From Calditrichota bacterium (GTDB taxonomy: Bacteria; Zhuqueibacterota; Zhuqueibacteria; JANLFK01; Oleimicrobiaceae): 35,335 nucleotides of DNA. Numbering within the stretch: position 1 is the stretch's first letter; each line of letters starts with the position of its first letter. The position numbers and the translations under genes are program-made. The DNA is taken from the NCBI GenBank assembly GCA_014359355.1, contig JACIZP010000053.1, forward strand, positions 1-35,335, given 5' to 3'. The notes under the pieces were generated by a model. The model had not been told where the DNA came from and searched no databases. It was given only the letters and a program-made list of their open reading frames with translations. Positions 35,222 to 35,335 of this stretch are shown piece after piece.

Positions 35222-35335
35222 TTATGCTTTCTCAAACATATCCTTGCCGACCCCGCACATCGGACAGACCCAATCCTCGGGAAGGTCTTCGAAGGGGGTT
35301 CCTGGCGCTATGCCACTGTCTGGGTCGCCCTTGGC
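35222..35335 (-). CDS. Rubredoxin, C-terminal part (cut by the right edge)
   Basis: Thirty-seven residues are visible before the TAA at 35222-35224. They include [20 protein letters not shown] and end [10 protein letters not shown]. The segment [13 protein letters not shown] is the second half of the rubredoxin FeS4 site; the first CxxC lies beyond the window. Rubredoxin is a small cytoplasmic electron carrier that commonly reduces superoxide reductase. Its place at the head of the ferritin-superoxide reductase cluster fits that. The start and any upstream promoter are outside the window. Confidence 0.93.
   Translation of the reverse strand, partial: AKGDPDSGIAPGTPFEDLPEDWVCPMCGVGKDMFEKA

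Overview
The window comes from a GC-rich, Gram-negative bacterium. The Gram-negative call rests on an outer-membrane barrel protein and on periplasmic multiheme cytochrome machinery. A full-length fused ResB-CcsA (CcsBA) with a large middle insertion, a GAF-SpoIIE phosphatase, and promoter-like elements with a -10 of the TAnnTT type would fit an FCB-like or candidate-phylum lineage (Calditrichota/KSB1-like). This placement is inference only. The gene content (superoxide reductase, rubredoxin, ferritin, cytochrome bd, L-lactate dehydrogenase, multiheme cytochromes) suggests an anaerobe or microaerophile that must handle oxygen.

Layout. (1) 1-1054, minus: a dead integron integrase (IntI-type tyrosine recombinase) with two frameshifts, a nonsense codon and an excised HxxR box, behind a promoter that still looks intact. 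(2) 1127-1674: no supportable gene. (3) 1794-7542, plus: a three-gene cytochrome operon made of a secreted pentaheme cytochrome c, a beta-barrel with an N-terminal heme motif, and CcsBA, which attaches heme to such proteins. (4) 7794-11936, minus: a five-gene run with a DegT-family aminotransferase, polysaccharide deacetylase, small membrane protein, DEDDh exonuclease and RsuA/RluB pseudouridine synthase, the last with a shifted C-terminus. (5) 12491-12883, plus: a lone YbjN-like protein with a long leader and a strong terminator. (6) 13019-26904, minus: a long co-directional run with a kinase-M23-class III aminotransferase fusion, peroxiredoxin, L-lactate dehydrogenase, CopA copper ATPase, MscS channel, DUF432-like protein, CorA, SpoIIE phosphatase, DHH phosphoesterase and alpha-glucan phosphorylase. 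(7) 27090-28511, minus: dihydrolipoyl dehydrogenase, closed by a terminator. (8) 28791 to the right edge, minus: an oxygen-defence and flavoprotein cluster with rubredoxin, ferritin, superoxide reductase, cytochrome bd (CydA, CydB), a dihydroorotate-dehydrogenase-like flavoprotein, a mini winged-helix protein and a Rieske-FAD reductase.

How the genes may work together. The first operon could carry electrons between periplasm and cell surface, with its own heme-ligation enzyme. The last cluster lowers oxygen (CydAB), reduces superoxide (rubredoxin to superoxide reductase) and stores iron (ferritin); the flavoproteins beside it may supply electrons. No rRNA, tRNA, CRISPR array or intact insertion sequence was recognised. 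All functions are read from sequence motifs; no database search was run.
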